A stretch of DNA of 64,000 bases from Tubiluchus corallicola. Lineage: Eukaryota; Priapulida; Priapulimorpha; Priapulimorphida; Tubiluchidae. The stretch spans positions 842,001 through 906,000 of the forward strand of contig JAQGDQ010000044.1 in NCBI GenBank assembly GCA_030141605.1. Direction: 5' to 3'. The notes under the pieces are model-generated. The model was not told where the DNA came from and ran no database searches. It was given only the letters and a program-made list of their open reading frames with translations. A program made the position numbers and the translations under genes. Positions 62,026 through 64,000 of the stretch are shown here, piece by piece (within the stretch, counting starts at the first letter, position 1; the number at the start of each line of letters is the position of its first letter).

Positions 62026-64000
62026 TCTAAATCATGGAATCGTACTTTATCTGATTGCTTTATCACAGTGTTGCCATTCTGGTTGATAAAGATTATTGTT
62101 TTGGAAGCTAAAAATTATAGTATTTTCCACCATATTATCGCATCTTCATGCAAAATTCAAAATTTCTGTGTATTTGCAGCAAATTGTTATTATTATTGTA
62201 TAATTATGCATTTAATAAGTAACCATAACACCAAAAAGTACTGTAGAAAACTGGCTATTTGTTTTACAGATTTTATTTTCCACTCATTGTAAAAAAGGTG
62301 AAACTGCAAGAGAAACAAGAAAAAAGAACATGAAACAAAAGTAAATCCATAACAGACATGCAAAAAATAAATAAAGGAACAAGCATTAGCAAATTAACAA
62401 GCATACTGAAGCAGAATTTACTAATAAATAAACTTCCTGACATATCACAAATCAGCATGCACGCCTACACAAAAACACGCATATGCATATGCAGTTGCAA
62501 AAAAAAAACAATAATTAGGCATCACCGTAACACTATTAGAAACTACCAAGCTGACAAATAAATTACTGCAAAGTTCTGCATAAAAATGAAGAAACATAAG
62601 AACTTACAAACGTTTGAGGATCTGTAGAAAAAACTTTAAGCCAGTCTTCAGAAATTAACAGAGACATACTGATTCTACAACGGTGGCATACTGACTTCAC
62701 AACTACTATACCACTAAAAACACAATTTTTTCCTATTCTAAGGCTATCTAACCACTCATACAAGAGCGGCCAAGCATGTCAAACAAACTCTACAGGTAAT
62801 GCAAAATGAATAATGACACTCTAGAATCAAAACACCTGGCTTCACTGTACCCAAGCTGGCCTGAGAGATAACAAGTACCATTAGCAAGTGTAAAATTAAG
62901 TTTATCAAAACACAGTAGAATGTCGCTACCAGTCTCTTTTGAAATTACTGCTTTTTTCTGAAAACTTTGACCACTAATTGCGACCAGCATGGTTTGGATT
63001 ACAACGAAGTCAAAATTTGTTTACTTTCCCCTGGTAAGCAGTAATGTTTTTTGTCTAAATTATCGTATAATTATCTGTTATCGTACAGTCTGTTTTTTTT
63101 GTATGGTATGAAGCATCAAATTATCGTATATTCGAATAATTATCATATAAAAAGCAACCCTGTTTATCATTTTCATGTCAGGTAAGTGCTAGAAAATAGA
63201 ACGAAGGTAGAACTGTAGCAGTGCGTAGTTAATATAAAAAAGAGTTCCTTTAAGGGAAAATAGAATGGTGTATAATGTTCTCTTATGATCAGTGATTATT
63301 TTATCATTGTTGTGTTTTTAATTAGAAATGCTCCTTTTAAGGGAAAATTAAAATAAGCTTTTAGCATGTAGTGAACTGAGTGGAATTCTGAAATAGTGTT
63401 GTTCCCTATAATAATTTTACAATTTTAGTCAAAGGATTATGTGCAGTTTTAATAGAAATATTATTTTATGTTCTATGCACTAAGTGGGATGGACGTTTTT
63501 GTTGTTGTTGATGTATACTATCTTTTCTCTATATACCAGCTAGACTACACCACTATTGTTATGCATTTGGGAAGTTTTACTTATGGACCAAAGTTGACCT
63601 TACCTTTTTTGCCCATTTCTGAAGTTAATTATTGTAGGTTTTATATTTTAGAATTTAAATGTGCCACATTGTTGCTTTATTAGGGTAGAGGATTGAGTGA
63701 TATTTTATCAATTGTGCCAAATAAATTAACTTGTTCTCGGTTAAAGCGGCTTAGGACTATAATAATGGCGGTTATATGCGCCATGCAATTTCTATATTTG
63801 AATGAAAATACAGCATTATTGTGTAAATTGTGCCAAATAAGTTAATATGTTTCTGCTTAAAGTGGATTATCAAGTTACTGCTGTGTTATTTGATTACAGT
63901 AATTTTTGTGGCTTTATAAATCGACCAAGTCCACATTAAGATGAAATTATATTTTTTGTAAACAGGATGAAACAGGATAGGAAATAAGTTAACAGGTTTC
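62026..64000 (+). other. PBLD 3' UTR and downstream spacer
   Basis: AT-rich sequence with candidate AATAAA signals near 62367 and 62553, the right arm of the inverted repeat (63095-63162) and a degenerate direct repeat (63711-63760 and 63826-63875, sharing ATTGTGCCAAATAA). No coding sequence is supported. Confidence 0.7.
63095..63162. repeat. Arm of a 75-bp inverted repeat (right)
   Basis: Inverted partner of 59168-59244. Its complement begins CAGGGTTGC and contains ACGATAATTTGATGCTTCAT. The two arms enclose the last two PBLD exons. Confidence 0.65.

Overview
The window is AT-rich animal nuclear DNA: small exons with GT/AG borders, long introns, and many transposon relics and simple repeats. 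I cannot name the species. The DNA transposon ends, CR1/RTE-type LINE pieces, solo LTR, tRNA-derived SINE and THAP transposase piece would suit a marine invertebrate, but no one feature settles this.

Two protein genes, both on the + strand, explain the conserved coding sequence. From 2.8 to 42.2 kb lies the catalytic subunit of calcineurin (PP2B, PPP3C/CanA family). Its first exon is outside the window. Thirteen exons encode the phosphatase core, the calcineurin-B-binding helix, the calmodulin-binding helix and the autoinhibitory segment. From 52.06 to 62.03 kb lies a complete seven-exon gene of the PhzF/PBLD family (296 residues).

The main discovery candidate is in the calcineurin gene. At 36348-36447, upstream of the standard calmodulin-binding exon (39178-39265), there is a second, diverged version of that exon with its own splice sites, the same entry and exit phase and a conserved helix core. 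Using both would break the frame, so the two look mutually exclusive and would give calcineurin two different calmodulin-binding helices. Nearby are a possible in-frame cassette or alternative terminal exon (36740-36835), a 9-nt microexon (40492-40500), two very small candidate microexons, and a tandem donor that could give a second C-terminus.

The PBLD-like protein has isoleucine where the family has its catalytic glutamate, so it may be a pseudoenzyme or have changed chemistry. A solo LTR carrying a CRE palindrome, a three-unit heat-shock element, a TATA box and a polyadenylation signal ends 95 bp before its start codon.

Layout: 0.1-0.6 kb mariner-like relic; 2.8-9.2 kb calcineurin exons; 9.2-21.8 kb long intron with a minisatellite and CT-rich arrays; 21.8-32.9 kb more exons, a duplicated exon end with a hAT-like insertion, a SINE and a TTAA element; 32.9-39.2 kb alternative-exon region with a nest of DNA transposons; 39.2-42.2 kb C-terminal exons; 42.2-46.8 kb 3' UTR and spacer; 46.9-50.1 kb nested LINE debris; 51.6-52.0 kb solo LTR; 52.06-62.03 kb PBLD-like gene with a THAP/P-type transposase pseudogene, tandem arrays and dispersed repeats in its introns; the remainder is non-coding.
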